Of a stretch of DNA of 32,903 nt, positions 6,932 through 16,415 are shown in pieces (position 1 is the stretch's first letter; every line of letters starts with the position of its first letter). Source of the stretch: Bacteroidota bacterium (GTDB lineage Bacteria > Bacteroidota > Bacteroidia > Bacteroidales > VadinHA17); NCBI GenBank assembly GCA_030642585.1, contig DAOWNN010000001.1:1-32903 (forward strand), written 5' to 3'. A program made the position numbers and the translations under genes. The notes under the pieces are model-generated. The model saw only the letters and a list, made by a program, of their open reading frames with translations. It did no database searches and was not told the DNA's origin.

Positions 6932-9055
6932 ATGGCAACATTACAAACTATAAGGGATAGGGCAGGATTACTCATCGCAATAATTATTGGACTGGCAATT
7001 CTCGCCTTTGTGCTTGGAGATTTTCTGGGGGGTGGAAACTCACAAGCTATGGGGATGAAAAAGAAACAGGAAATTGCTGAAATCGCAAATCAATCTGTTT
7101 CTTACCTGGAGTATGACAAAAGAATAAGCGATCTTATTGAGATTTATAAACTGTCAGGAAATACCAGCCTGGATGAGCAAACATCATTAAGTATCCGACA
7201 ACAAACCTGGGATCAAATGATCAGAGAATTTGTTATGTCAGGTGAATATAAAAAACTTGGGCTGGCGGTAAGTTCTGAAGAGCTTTTTGACCTGATACAG
7301 GGTGAAAATCCTCATCAATATGTTCGCCAATTATTTACCGATCAGCAATCTGGATATTTTGACAGGGGATCTTTGATTCGATTCCTTAAAAATATGGAAA
7401 GTGATCCTACAGGCAATCAAAAGAAATATTGGATGTTCATGGAAAATCAAATTGACGATGAGCAAATGTTTAACAAATACCTGTCACTAATTCAAAAAGG
7501 CTTGTATGTAAATTCAAACCAGGTCAGTAGCAGCCTGAGTAATAGCAACAAACAAGTTGATTTTAGATATATTGTTCAGAGATATTCAAGTATATCCGAT
7601 ACCATTATTAACATTAAGGAAGATGAATTAAAAAAGTATTATAACAAACATCAGGAAAATTATAAACAAACTGCTTCGAGGAATATTGAGTTTGTAAGCT
7701 TCGAAGTAAAGCCCTCGGATAATGATATAAAAAGTACTGAAGACTGGATTAATGATATTAAAACTGAATTTGAAAGCACTTCGGTTATCCCTCAGTTTGT
7801 AAATGCAAATTCTGACCTTCCTTATGATTTCAGGAACTTCAAGCAAGGAGAATTACCAGGTGTAATCAATGATTTTATGTTTGAAAATGAAGAGGGTGCA
7901 AGCTTTGGTCCCTATTTTGAAAATGAAAGCTATAAGCTGGCCCGACTAAGTAAAATTTATTATTTACCAGATTCTGTCCATGCAAGGCATATTCTAATTA
8001 GTCCCTCCCCTGAAAGATCACCAGAGGCTGCTTCTCAAATGGCTGATAGCCTAAAAGGATTGTTAGAGACGGGCACTGATTTTGCCATATTGGCTTTAAT
8101 GAATTCTGAGGATCAGGGAAGTGCTCAATTGGGAGGAGACCTGGGATGGTTCAATGAAGGATCAATGGTTCAGCCATTTAATGACGCCTGCTTTCAAGGA
8201 AATAAAGGGGAAATCCTTATAACGGAATCACAGTTTGGCTGGCACATAATTGAAATACTGGAACAGGGTCCAAAAGTCAAAAAAGTACAAGTTGGAATTA
8301 TTACAAGGGCAATACAAGCCAGCACAGCAACCTATGAACTGGTATATTCTGAAGCAAGCCGTTTTGCAGGTATGAATGATACTTATGAAAAATTTATTAC
8401 CTCTATTGAAGAAGAAGGATTGAACAAAAGAATCGCAAATGATATTAAGGAGGATGATCGTCAAATTCCAGGACTTGAATCACCCCGGGAATTAATTCGT
8501 TCTATGTATCAGGCAGAACTTAACAACATTATTCTTGATTTTAACAAACAAGCTGTTTTTGAATTGGAAAATATTTTTGTAGTCGCCTATTTAACTGATG
8601 TAAAAGAAGAAGGAGTAGCTCCTCTTGACCAGGTAAAAACCGATGTTGAGTTTAATGTTAGAAATGAGAAAAAGGCGGTGGAATTAATACAGTCCATGGA
8701 GAATAGCATGGCTGGAATATCAAGTATTGAAGATCTTGCAGAAATCCTTAACACCCGTGTTGAGGATGTAAGTGGAATTAATTTTAACTCCTTCTCTATA
8801 CCTGGTGCAGGCATTGAACCTGCATTGATCGGCACGGTTGTTAGTCTGTCTGAGAATACTATTTCCAAGCCAATTGAAGGTCTGAATGGTGTTTATGTTG
8901 TGGTTGTTACAAGCATAACTGAAAACACCGATCTTAATGAAACATTCCAAAAAAATTCTTTGATCAGCAATTTCAAGAACAGGGTTAATTTCGAGGTATA
9001 TAATGCTCTGCTTGAAAATGCCAATGTTGTAGATAAAAGATCGAAATTCTATTAA
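6932..9055 (+). CDS. Membrane-anchored SurA/PpiD-type peptidyl-prolyl isomerase
   Basis: A 707-residue periplasmic foldase. Residues 1-10 are cytoplasmic, 12-33 form a single transmembrane anchor (AGLLIAIIIGLAILAFVLGD), about 45-240 is a SurA-like N-terminal chaperone region, and a parvulin (rotamase) domain spans about 348-446, with HARHILIS, GGDLGWFNEGSMVQPF and FGWHIIEI as landmarks. The rest (450-707) is a second, weakly conserved chaperone-like part with no further typical parvulin motif. The layout matches PpiD of Bacteroidota, which assists folding of exported and outer-membrane proteins. It likely has its own promoter just upstream and ends tail-to-tail with ftsZ, overlapping by 4 bp. 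Function is confident; which clients it serves is unknown. Confidence 0.9.
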   Translation: MATLQTIRDRAGLLIAIIIGLAILAFVLGDFLGGGNSQAMGMKKKQEIAEIANQSVSYLEYDKRISDLIEIYKLSGNTSLDEQTSLSIRQQTWDQMIREFVMSGEYKKLGLAVSSEELFDLIQGENPHQYVRQLFTDQQSGYFDRGSLIRFLKNMESDPTGNQKKYWMFMENQIDDEQMFNKYLSLIQKGLYVNSNQVSSSLSNSNKQVDFRYIVQRYSSISDTIINIKEDELKKYYNKHQENYKQTASRNIEFVSFEVKPSDNDIKSTEDWINDIKTEFESTSVIPQFVNANSDLPYDFRNFKQGELPGVINDFMFENEEGASFGPYFENESYKLARLSKIYYLPDSVHARHILISPSPERSPEAASQMADSLKGLLETGTDFAILALMNSEDQGSAQLGGDLGWFNEGSMVQPFNDACFQGNKGEILITESQFGWHIIEILEQGPKVKKVQVGIITRAIQASTATYELVYSEASRFAGMNDTYEKFITSIEEEGLNKRIANDIKEDDRQIPGLESPRELIRSMYQAELNNIILDFNKQAVFELENIFVVAYLTDVKEEGVAPLDQVKTDVEFNVRNEKKAVELIQSMENSMAGISSIEDLAEILNTRVEDVSGINFNSFSIPGAGIEPALIGTVVSLSENTISKPIEGLNGVYVVVVTSITENTDLNETFQKNSLISNFKNRVNFEVYNALLENANVVDKRSKFY

Positions 9056-10521
9056 TCTACATTATCATGCAGGTAAGAATTATCTGAACTCAGACGAGTT
9101 CCATTTTCCTCATCATCATTTAATGAATATTTTGATATTTTTCTATTTGAAGAATGAGGAGGTTTTTGGATTTTCCTGTTTTTTCGAATATAAGCCGGCT
9201 GATTTTCCAACTCATCAATCTCATTTTCCTTATCTTCTTCCAGGTATCCCTGATTTTTCAGATAAGCCTGATGTTTTTTAATCTTCTCTATCCTTTCTGC
9301 AGTTTGTTCTTTATCAAGCAATTCATGTTCATCATCATTATTCTGCCTTGAGGAATTTGAAAATTCTCCATTTGAAGTTACTTCAAAATCTATGGTTCTT
9401 TGATTAGTGTTAAATTCATCAATGGTATAGGGGCCCATATTTTCATCTTTAACTTCAAAGCTTGAATCAGGAATAAGACTATTTAATTCCGATTCCTCCA
9501 GAAATACCTTCTGGGTATTTCTCTTTTCTGTGTATAATTCAGGAATTGAACTTGGTTCAAATCCGGTAGCTATTACTGTTACAGCTACTTTCTCCTCTAA
9601 ACTTTCATCTTTACCAGTGCCCCATATAATCATTACATCATCGGCTGCGGCCGAGTTAATAAAATCTGTAATTTCACCAACTTCATCCATACTTACTTCA
9701 TATTCACCTGATGTTATATTTAACAAAATACTACTGGCTCCGGTTATATCGTTTGAATTTAATAGTGGTGAGGTAATAGCTATTTCCACTGCTTTCTGGG
9801 CTCTGCCTTCCCCGGTAGCTTCACCTGAACCCATCATGGCAACCCCTGAGTTATACATCACCGTCTCAACATCAGCAAAATCAACATTGATGTAACTGTG
9901 AACTGTAATAATTTCTGCAATTCCTTTTGCTGCTTTAGTGAGAACATCATCTGCCCTGGAAAACGCCTCTGAAAGCTTCAGATCACCATATATTTCCCGC
10001 AATTTTTCATTGTTTATCACAAGCAAAGAATCTACATTATCTTTCAACTCTTTAATTCCAACAATAGCTTGTTGAATTCTTTTTTGTCCTTCAAACCGGA
10101 ACGGAATTGTTACAATTGCTACAGTAAGTATTCCCAATTCACGACAAGCTTTGGCAATAACCGGGGCTGCACCGGTTCCTGTTCCTCCTCCCATCCCTGC
10201 GGTTAAAAATACCATTTTGGTGTTTTTCGATAAGATTTCAATAATATCATCGAGGCTTTCCTGGGCCGCTTGTCTTCCAACTTCAGGTTTATTTCCAGCT
10301 CCCCTCCCTTCTGTGATAGATTCTCCTATTTGAATTTTTACTGCAACAGGGCTATTTTCAAGAGCTTGTGCATCTGTATTGCAAACCATGAAATTTACGT
10401 CCTTAATTCCCTGGCGAAACATGTGGTTTACTGCATTACTTCCACCTCCTCCAATCCCCAAAACTTTAATAATGGAGGATTTATCAACAGGGAGATCAAA
10501 ATTCATGAGTTCTTCTGCCAT
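9052..10521 (-). CDS. ftsZ: Cell division GTPase FtsZ
   Basis: The tubulin-like GTPase that polymerises into the Z-ring at midcell. Landmarks: LGIGGGGSNAVNHM (21-34), the GTP-binding tubulin signature GGGTGTG (111-117), and the catalytic T7 loop NVDFADV (212-218). The GTPase core ends near residue 325. A long, charged, low-complexity linker of about 150 residues follows, then a terminal LSSDNSYLHDNVD that stands in for the conserved C-terminal peptide binding FtsA; this ending is typical of Bacteroidota. Total 489 residues, longer than the roughly 380 of E. coli because of the linker. It is the last gene of the dcw operon, 53 bp after ftsA, where an extra promoter box is seen. No alternative start is plausible upstream. 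Confidence 0.98.
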   Translation of the reverse strand: MAEELMNFDLPVDKSSIIKVLGIGGGGSNAVNHMFRQGIKDVNFMVCNTDAQALENSPVAVKIQIGESITEGRGAGNKPEVGRQAAQESLDDIIEILSKNTKMVFLTAGMGGGTGTGAAPVIAKACRELGILTVAIVTIPFRFEGQKRIQQAIVGIKELKDNVDSLLVINNEKLREIYGDLKLSEAFSRADDVLTKAAKGIAEIITVHSYINVDFADVETVMYNSGVAMMGSGEATGEGRAQKAVEIAITSPLLNSNDITGASSILLNITSGEYEVSMDEVGEITDFINSAAADDVMIIWGTGKDESLEEKVAVTVIATGFEPSSIPELYTEKRNTQKVFLEESELNSLIPDSSFEVKDENMGPYTIDEFNTNQRTIDFEVTSNGEFSNSSRQNNDDEHELLDKEQTAERIEKIKKHQAYLKNQGYLEEDKENEIDELENQPAYIRKNRKIQKPPHSSNRKISKYSLNDDEENGTRLSSDNSYLHDNVD

Positions 10522-10545
10522 AATATTTGAATTTTAAATTAACAC

Positions 10546-10553
10546 CAAAAATA
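10546..10553 (-). promoter_or_regulatory. Candidate internal promoter box ahead of ftsZ
   Basis: On the minus strand TATTTTTG matches TAnnTTTG exactly in the 53-bp ftsA-ftsZ gap, ending 24 bp before the ftsZ ATG. No convincing -33 box is seen. Extra promoters in front of ftsZ are common in bacteria, so an extra ftsZ transcript is plausible. Confidence 0.4.
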
Positions 10554-10574
10554 AATCAGGATAAATGAAATTGC

Positions 10575-11894
10575 TTACTCCATTTTCATGTCATTTTCAG
10601 CAAATATTTCTATCAATGTGTTTTTAAACTTATCGAAAATACTTCTTCTGTTTTTTCCTTCCTCCTCAAAATCGTCTTCCTCAATAAGATCAATTGGAAT
10701 ATCATCATCCTTAACTTTAATCTTACTCTCATCTGGATTAGAATACTCAAATCCCTTCAATACAAGGCCTATGCTGGTAGAATACATGGGCTGATTGATT
10801 TCCTCATCCACCTCACCTGCCAGATAAAGATTGGGTAATCCAATACGCACATCCATGCCTGTTTTAAACTTTACAAGTTGGGGTAAATGCTTCAATAATG
10901 CTCCTCCTCCTGTTAAAACAATGCCTGCAGCCATTTTATCTAAAAACCCTGAATTCTGAATTTCAAAACTTATCGCATCAATAATTTCTTCCATCCTGGA
11001 TTGTATGATATATGCAAGATTCTTAAATGAAATCTCTTTAGGTTCCCTTCCACTGATTCCCGGAATTGTTACAACCTTGTCAGATGGTGCAATATCTCCC
11101 AGAGCTGACCCGTATTGAACTTTTAAAGATTCAGCCTGCCTGTTTAAAATAGAACAACCTTCTTTTATATCATGGGTAACCACATTCCCTCCAAATGGAA
11201 TAACCGCAGTATGCCTTATCACATTATCGTAATAAACTGCCACATCTGTAGTTCCTCCACCAATATCAACCAAAACAACTCCTGCTTCTTTTTCATCATC
11301 GGTTAATACAGCCTCAGATGAAGCAAGAGGCTCCAGGATCAATTCATTGATCTCTAATCCCACACGGTTAACACACTTTTCAATATTTCTTGCAGAAGCC
11401 ACTTTCCCAATCACAATATGAAAGTTGCCCTCCAGTCTTCTTCCTGACATTCCAACAGGATTCTTCACTCCTGTTTCATAATCCACAATAAAATTTTGGG
11501 GCAAAACATGAATAATCTCCTCTCCAACTTCTATAGGTATGTTACGCATATCCGCTATAAGCTGGCGTATATCATCCTTTGTAATTTCTCCTTCGTCAGA
11601 ATTTCTGTTGATATAGCCCCTGTTTCTGATACTTTTTATGTGCTGTCCGGCAATACCTACGAAAACCTCAGAGAAAATTATACCAGATTTACTTTGTACT
11701 TCCTCTATAGTAGATCTGATTGCATTCACTGTTTCTTCAATATTCTGAACAACACCTCTCTTTACTCCTTTCGATGGAGCTTTACTTAATGAAAGAATTT
11801 CAAGTTTCCCATGCTCGTTTTTTCTGCCAATAATTGACACAATCTTTGTTGTACCTATGTCAATGGCGGCAATTATTTCATCATTTTTACTCAT
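10575..11894 (-). CDS. ftsA: Cell division actin-like protein FtsA
   Basis: Actin-family ATPase that anchors FtsZ filaments to the membrane and recruits the rest of the divisome. Visible are the phosphate-1 motif AAIDIGTTKIVSIIG (9-23), the phosphate-2 motif VVLVDIGGGTTDVAVY in the middle, and the adenosine motif GIVLTGGGALLKHL near residue 325-340. The SHS2/1C insert occupies roughly residues 85-165. The C-terminal stretch SIFDKFKNTLIEIF, after an acidic linker, is the expected amphipathic membrane-targeting helix. Total 439 residues, normal length. It lies between ftsQ (52 bp gap upstream) and ftsZ (53 bp gap downstream), as in most dcw clusters. Confidence 0.97.
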   Translation of the reverse strand: MSKNDEIIAAIDIGTTKIVSIIGRKNEHGKLEILSLSKAPSKGVKRGVVQNIEETVNAIRSTIEEVQSKSGIIFSEVFVGIAGQHIKSIRNRGYINRNSDEGEITKDDIRQLIADMRNIPIEVGEEIIHVLPQNFIVDYETGVKNPVGMSGRRLEGNFHIVIGKVASARNIEKCVNRVGLEINELILEPLASSEAVLTDDEKEAGVVLVDIGGGTTDVAVYYDNVIRHTAVIPFGGNVVTHDIKEGCSILNRQAESLKVQYGSALGDIAPSDKVVTIPGISGREPKEISFKNLAYIIQSRMEEIIDAISFEIQNSGFLDKMAAGIVLTGGGALLKHLPQLVKFKTGMDVRIGLPNLYLAGEVDEEINQPMYSTSIGLVLKGFEYSNPDESKIKVKDDDIPIDLIEEDDFEEEGKNRRSIFDKFKNTLIEIFAENDMKME

Positions 11895-11946
11895 AATTAA
11901 GTGTTTATCCGGTTAAATAATATTTCTATAATTCTTCTTTTATGCT

Positions 11947-12726
11947 TTATCTTCTTGTGCAAACAACCTGGTTTTTGAATTTCAAATCAATTTTTATGTA
12001 TTTATTCCAACCCTCTTTCTCAAATCCCTGATTATATAATGCATACAATTTGTCAAATTTGTCCCGGTAATTACTAATGTCACCAAACTCAATAATATGG
12101 GCCCCTACCCTGGGTATTAACTGGAATTCCCCAAACTTTGTCAGGTGAATCTGCTCAAACTGAGCCCTCCAAAAATTATCATTGTATATAAAAAGCCCCA
12201 ATTGATACAGATCATAGATCCTTTTATATTCAGCATTAGCTTTCAACTCCATAAGATTATCCCCGGGTGTTCCTCCATTCAGATTCCACCCATTCGCAAC
12301 AATTACCCTGGCTGTATAATACTCCCCCAAAGGCATTATATTAGCTTCTTTGTCTATGTAATATCCTTTCCCACGCTCATCAATAACCCTTATAATCGGC
12401 TCTCTTTGTGTTATATATATATTCAATTTCCCATTTGAGCTTTTAAAAACCTCTGAGGTTTTCACAAATGGAGTATTTCTAATTTTTCCCTCCAATTCCT
12501 TTGTGTTGATTCTACCTAATTCACCACCCAGAATATTGATCTGGTCCTGAATAATTAAATTATAGATATCCTTAGCTGATACAAAATGATTGTCAGCAGA
12601 GTCAATGATTGCAATATGCAATGACTGACAAGGTGATTTACTTACCTTATCCGACACAAGACCAAGGACCACAATCAAATATGCCATCAAACCAATCCAG
12701 GTCAATATATTCAAAGCCCTTTTCAT
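11947..12726 (-). CDS. ftsQ: Cell division protein FtsQ
   Basis: Bitopic divisome protein linking cytoplasmic and periplasmic parts. Starting from the ATG at 12726 it has 259 residues: a short basic N-terminus, one transmembrane helix (about residues 6-24, NILTWIGLMAYLIVVLGL), a POTRA domain (about 38-110, with LHIAIIDSADNHFVSAKDI) and a beta domain (to residue 255, with KYIKIDLKFKNQVVCTRR). The open frame also offers a TTG at 12735 inside TTGA, overlapping the murC stop, but the ATG 9 bases later is the usual type of start and is preferred. Sequence similarity to FtsQ of other phyla is low; the call rests on topology and on its place between murC and ftsA. Confidence 0.88.
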   Translation of the reverse strand: MKRALNILTWIGLMAYLIVVLGLVSDKVSKSPCQSLHIAIIDSADNHFVSAKDIYNLIIQDQINILGGELGRINTKELEGKIRNTPFVKTSEVFKSSNGKLNIYITQREPIIRVIDERGKGYYIDKEANIMPLGEYYTARVIVANGWNLNGGTPGDNLMELKANAEYKRIYDLYQLGLFIYNDNFWRAQFEQIHLTKFGEFQLIPRVGAHIIEFGDISNYRDKFDKLYALYNQGFEKEGWNKYIKIDLKFKNQVVCTRR

Positions 12727-12731
12727 TTCAA

Positions 12732-14129
12732 TCAAATACTTTTCTGTTCTGTTAATAATTTCACAATTGGTTCAGTTAATGCGTAGATATCTCCGGCACC
12801 CATTGTAAGCAGTACATCTGTTTCCATTTCCCTTATATAATCCAGAAGCTGATCTTTATTCATAATTGCTTTTCGCTTTATTCTTACTTCATCGAATATT
12901 ATTTTTGAAGAAACACCTTCAATTTCTTTTTCCCTGGCAGGGTATATTTCCAAAAGGATCAATTCATCCAGACTTTCCAGGCTCCTTGCAAAATCTATAT
13001 ACAGATCCTGTGTTCTTGAAAACAAATGAGGCTGGAACACTCCTGTTATTTTCTTTTCGGGAAATAATTGTTTAACCGATTGTATAAAGGAGCTTACTTC
13101 TACAGGATGATGAGCATAATCATCAATGTATACAATATCCGGATGCTCAAACCTAAAATCAAACCTGCGTTGAATACCACGAAAATCAAGCAAAGACTTC
13201 CGGATTATTTCCGCATGAATCCCTAAAATCCAGGCCATTGATACAGCAGCAACAGCATTTTCAATATTTATTTTCCCTGGCATTCCTAATTGTAGCCCCT
13301 CCACTAAACCTCCCGGTATCACCACATCAAAATGGTAAAATCCTTCATTCAGCTGAATGTTCTTAGCATAAAAATCTGCTTCTGAATCAAGTGAATAACT
13401 AAGGATTTCAATACCTGCAATCTGATCTTTTGACAATGGCAGATCAATCCCATCTTTCAGTAAAAGTTTTCCTCCCTTTTCAATCTTTCCAACAAACAGT
13501 CCAAATGATTTTATCAAATTCGAATGGTCCAGATACACATCTAAATGGTCGGGGTCAATGGAAGTAATGATGGCAGCGAATGGAGTTAAATGCAGGAACG
13601 AACGATCAAACTCATCTGCTTCAACAACGGCCATTTCTCCGGAGTCAAAAAGAAAGTTGCTGTCATAATTTTTTAAAATTCCTCCAAGAAAGGCTGTGCA
13701 ACCAATATTCGATTGTTTTAGGATATGAGCCAACAGGGCAGAAACAGTGGTTTTTCCATGAGTTCCTGCTATAGCAATAGTCTTTAGTTTTCCTGAAATC
13801 AAGCCCAGAACTTCTGACCGTTTCATGATCTGGAATTTATTGGCTTCAAAAAATTTCATCTCAGCATGATCTTTCGCAACTGCAGGAGTATAAATTATCA
13901 AAGTAGAATCTTTCTGATCAGGATTTGAAAATGAAACAGGAATGTGGTCAGGATTTTCTGTAAAATGCACCTGGCAACCCTCCACGGCCAACTGGTCGGT
14001 TAGATGAGTTGAAGTCTTATCATAACCGGCTACATCAAAACCTCCGGCAAGGAAATACCTTGCCAGGGCGCTCATTCCTATGCCTCCAATACCCAGGAAA
14101 TAGATTCTATGTATATTTTCAAGATTCAT
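12732..14129 (-). CDS. murC: UDP-N-acetylmuramate--L-alanine ligase MurC
   Basis: Cytoplasmic ATP-dependent ligase adding the first amino acid (L-Ala) to UDP-MurNAc. The N-terminal UDP-binding Rossmann motif is FLGIGGIGMSALARYF (11-26), the ATP P-loop is AGTHGKTTVSALLAHIL (121-137), and VVEADEFDRSF marks the Mg/ATP site. The C-terminal domain carries YIDDYAHHPVEV and GVFQPHLFSRT, both diagnostic of MurC. Total 465 residues, normal. Its start overlaps the murG stop by 4 bp (ATGA), and its stop lies 5 bp before the preferred ftsQ ATG, so it is translationally coupled within the operon. Confidence 0.97.
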   Translation of the reverse strand: MNLENIHRIYFLGIGGIGMSALARYFLAGGFDVAGYDKTSTHLTDQLAVEGCQVHFTENPDHIPVSFSNPDQKDSTLIIYTPAVAKDHAEMKFFEANKFQIMKRSEVLGLISGKLKTIAIAGTHGKTTVSALLAHILKQSNIGCTAFLGGILKNYDSNFLFDSGEMAVVEADEFDRSFLHLTPFAAIITSIDPDHLDVYLDHSNLIKSFGLFVGKIEKGGKLLLKDGIDLPLSKDQIAGIEILSYSLDSEADFYAKNIQLNEGFYHFDVVIPGGLVEGLQLGMPGKINIENAVAAVSMAWILGIHAEIIRKSLLDFRGIQRRFDFRFEHPDIVYIDDYAHHPVEVSSFIQSVKQLFPEKKITGVFQPHLFSRTQDLYIDFARSLESLDELILLEIYPAREKEIEGVSSKIIFDEVRIKRKAIMNKDQLLDYIREMETDVLLTMGAGDIYALTEPIVKLLTEQKSI

Positions 14130-15244
14130 TGATCATTCACTAGTTTTAGAACCTCCTCTGCAATTTTTCCGGCCGAGTCCCTGATGGCCATTTTTACAAT
14201 ATTCTGCGACAGTATGCTTAAGGCCGAATCGTCCCTGATTAAATCCAATGCCCTGGGCATAAGTTTTTCAATAGCCTCCGTATCACTTATATGTTCAGCG
14301 GCATTCTGATCAACAAGAGTACGTGCATTATAAGTCTGATGATCTTCAGCAACATTGGGAGAAGGAACCAATATTGAAGGTTTCCCACATAAACATAATT
14401 CAGAAATGGTTCCTGCTCCGGCCCTTGAGATGACCAGATCAGCAGCAGCATAAGCCAGATCCATCCTGGAAATAAAATCATATAAGCGGATATTGCCAGG
14501 CTGAATTGAACTAACTTCTTTTATTGCCGAATCATAATATATTTTCCCCGATTGCCAAATTATCTGCATGTCTTCATTCTTCAGATCTCCAAGCTTTTGC
14601 ATTACAGCCAAATTGATAGTTCTGGCTCCCAAACTTCCTCCCAATATCAATAAAGTTTTCTTCCCACTTTGAAGATCAAAGTATTCAAGTGCTTCACTTA
14701 TTTTATTATTACTTTCCTCAAGATCTTCCCTTACCGGATTCCCGGTAAAAACGATTTTATCCTCAGGGAAATATTTATCCATTCCCTGGTAGGCTACGCA
14801 TATTTTAGAGGCTCTTTTTGCCAACAATTTGTTGGTAATACCCGGATACGAATTTTGCTCCTGTAATAAAGTTGGTATACCATTTTTACCCGCAATTTGA
14901 AGTGTCGGGCCGCTGGCATACCCACCTGTTCCAATAGCGACAGAAGGATTAAAATCCCTAATTATTTTCCCGGCCTTTCTAAGACTTTTCACCAAGTTAA
15001 TCAGCACTTTGATATTTTTCAGGCTTAATTTTCTTATAAATCCGCTAACCGGGAGACCAATTATTTGAAAGCCTGCAGCTGGCACTTTTTCCATCTCCAT
15101 TCTGTCTTCAGCACCAACAAACAGAATCTCTGACTTTGGCTCGATTTTTAATAAGGCCCGGGCAATAGAAATGGCAGGGAAGATGTGACCTCCTGTACCA
15201 CCACCACTGATAATAAATCTTCTATATTGCAGGTTCTGCCTCAT
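14126..15244 (-). CDS. murG: Lipid II synthase MurG (N-acetylglucosaminyltransferase)
   Basis: Peripheral GT-B glycosyltransferase that adds GlcNAc from UDP-GlcNAc to lipid I on the inner face of the membrane. The N-terminal glycine loop ISGGGTGGHIFPAISIA (12-28) and the second loop LILGGSLGARTIN are clear. The donor-binding region ADLVISRAGAGTISELCLCGKPSILVPSP contains the RAGA.T..E motif typical of MurG. Total 372 residues, normal length. The start overlaps the end of ftsW by 23 bp, the largest overlap in the operon; no alternative ATG exists before the glycine loop, so the overlap looks genuine. The stop overlaps murC by 4 bp. Confidence 0.97.
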   Translation of the reverse strand: MRQNLQYRRFIISGGGTGGHIFPAISIARALLKIEPKSEILFVGAEDRMEMEKVPAAGFQIIGLPVSGFIRKLSLKNIKVLINLVKSLRKAGKIIRDFNPSVAIGTGGYASGPTLQIAGKNGIPTLLQEQNSYPGITNKLLAKRASKICVAYQGMDKYFPEDKIVFTGNPVREDLEESNNKISEALEYFDLQSGKKTLLILGGSLGARTINLAVMQKLGDLKNEDMQIIWQSGKIYYDSAIKEVSSIQPGNIRLYDFISRMDLAYAAADLVISRAGAGTISELCLCGKPSILVPSPNVAEDHQTYNARTLVDQNAAEHISDTEAIEKLMPRALDLIRDDSALSILSQNIVKMAIRDSAGKIAEEVLKLVNDQ

Positions 15245-16379
15245 TTAATAAATCTTTTTCAATGCCACGACTTACGCTCAAAATAATTCCAAAAGCAATA
15301 CTTGTAAACAACAAGGATGACCCTCCCATACTAACAAATGGGAGTGTTTGTCCGGTTACAGGGAAAAGATTAACTGCCACTGCCATGTTCACAAAAGCCT
15401 GGAATACAATCAATAAGGTTAAGCCAATAGCCAGGAATGCCGGAAATGTCCTGTTAGCTTTATGAACAAGTGCCCCTCCCCGATACAATAAAATGAGATA
15501 GGCAAGAACCAGGGGAATAGCTCCCAGGAACAGGCCATATTCTTCAATAATAATTGCAAAAATAAAATCTGAATAGGGGTGTGGAAGAAAATTCCTTTGT
15601 GTACTTTTCCCAGGGCTTTTCCCGAAAAATCCACCGCTTGCAACCGCAATTTTTGCCTGTTCCACCTGGAAATATTCATCAGAAGTTCCATCGACATAAT
15701 TTTCAATCCTGTTTTTCCAGGTTGAAATACGGCCCTCCTTATTAAACATCAAGGACACACTTACAAAAAGTACAAGAGCCAACATACCAATCCCAATAAT
15801 AGCTGCCAGGTATTTAACAGGTACTCTGCCTATAAATAATAATGCTACAGCTGTGACAAATAATATTAAAGCCGTTGACAAATTTGCAGGTAAAATGAGC
15901 ATACATACTAATATAACCGGAATAATTAAGGGCCGAAATGCTTCTTTTAAATTTTTTATTTCCACTTGTTTAATAGACAACAAGCGAGCCAGGTACATAA
16001 TAAGAGCAAGTTTAGCAAAATCTGATGTTTGAATGGTAAAGCCCAAACCCGGTAAGGTAAGCCACCTGGCTGCTTCATTTAAATTTGTTCCAATCAGTAA
16101 AGTAAGTAATAACAAGGGAACTGATGCAAAAAGGAAGAACTGCGAAAGCCTTGAATAGAATTTATATGGTACCAGGTGGGTAACGAAAATAATAAACACT
16201 CCAATTCCCAGAATTACTCCGTGCCGTATCAGGTAATATGTAGTATTCCCTCCCATATTTCTATAGGCAAGGGTTCCTGTGGAGCTATATACTGCCAGAA
16301 TAGAATAGACTGTAAGCACAACAATCACCCCCCAGATGATTCTGTCCCCCTTAAATAATTTTTTTACATTCTCTTCCAT
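15222..16379 (-). CDS. ftsW: SEDS peptidoglycan glycosyltransferase FtsW
   Basis: Inner-membrane polymerase of septal peptidoglycan, acting with the class B transpeptidase of the same operon. About 385 residues with roughly ten hydrophobic helices. Family landmarks are LNEAARWLTLPGLGFTIQTSDFAKLALI, the catalytic-loop region RNFLPHPYSDFIFAIIIEEYG (its Asp corresponds to the essential SEDS aspartate) and LPFVSMGGSSLL near the C-terminus. The open frame reaches a TTG at 16385, but the ATG two codons later (16379) is preferred. The stop lies 23 bp inside murG. Position between murD and murG is standard for the dcw cluster; that favours FtsW over RodA. Confidence 0.95.
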   Translation of the reverse strand: MEENVKKLFKGDRIIWGVIVVLTVYSILAVYSSTGTLAYRNMGGNTTYYLIRHGVILGIGVFIIFVTHLVPYKFYSRLSQFFLFASVPLLLLTLLIGTNLNEAARWLTLPGLGFTIQTSDFAKLALIMYLARLLSIKQVEIKNLKEAFRPLIIPVILVCMLILPANLSTALILFVTAVALLFIGRVPVKYLAAIIGIGMLALVLFVSVSLMFNKEGRISTWKNRIENYVDGTSDEYFQVEQAKIAVASGGFFGKSPGKSTQRNFLPHPYSDFIFAIIIEEYGLFLGAIPLVLAYLILLYRGGALVHKANRTFPAFLAIGLTLLIVFQAFVNMAVAVNLFPVTGQTLPFVSMGGSSLLFTSIAFGIILSVSRGIEKDLLNEAEPAI

Positions 16380-16415
16380 TCTCAATTCACATATTTTAAA
16401 AAAGCAGAGGTTTAA

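Noticed and set aside
9530..9895. 121-residue plus-strand open frame within ftsZ
   Set aside because: It is a shadow of the conserved FtsZ core on the other strand, and its Ser/Ile-rich product has no recognisable domain.
11496..11789. 97-residue plus-strand open frame within ftsA
   Set aside because: Antisense shadow of a well-conserved gene; no start context or recognisable domain.
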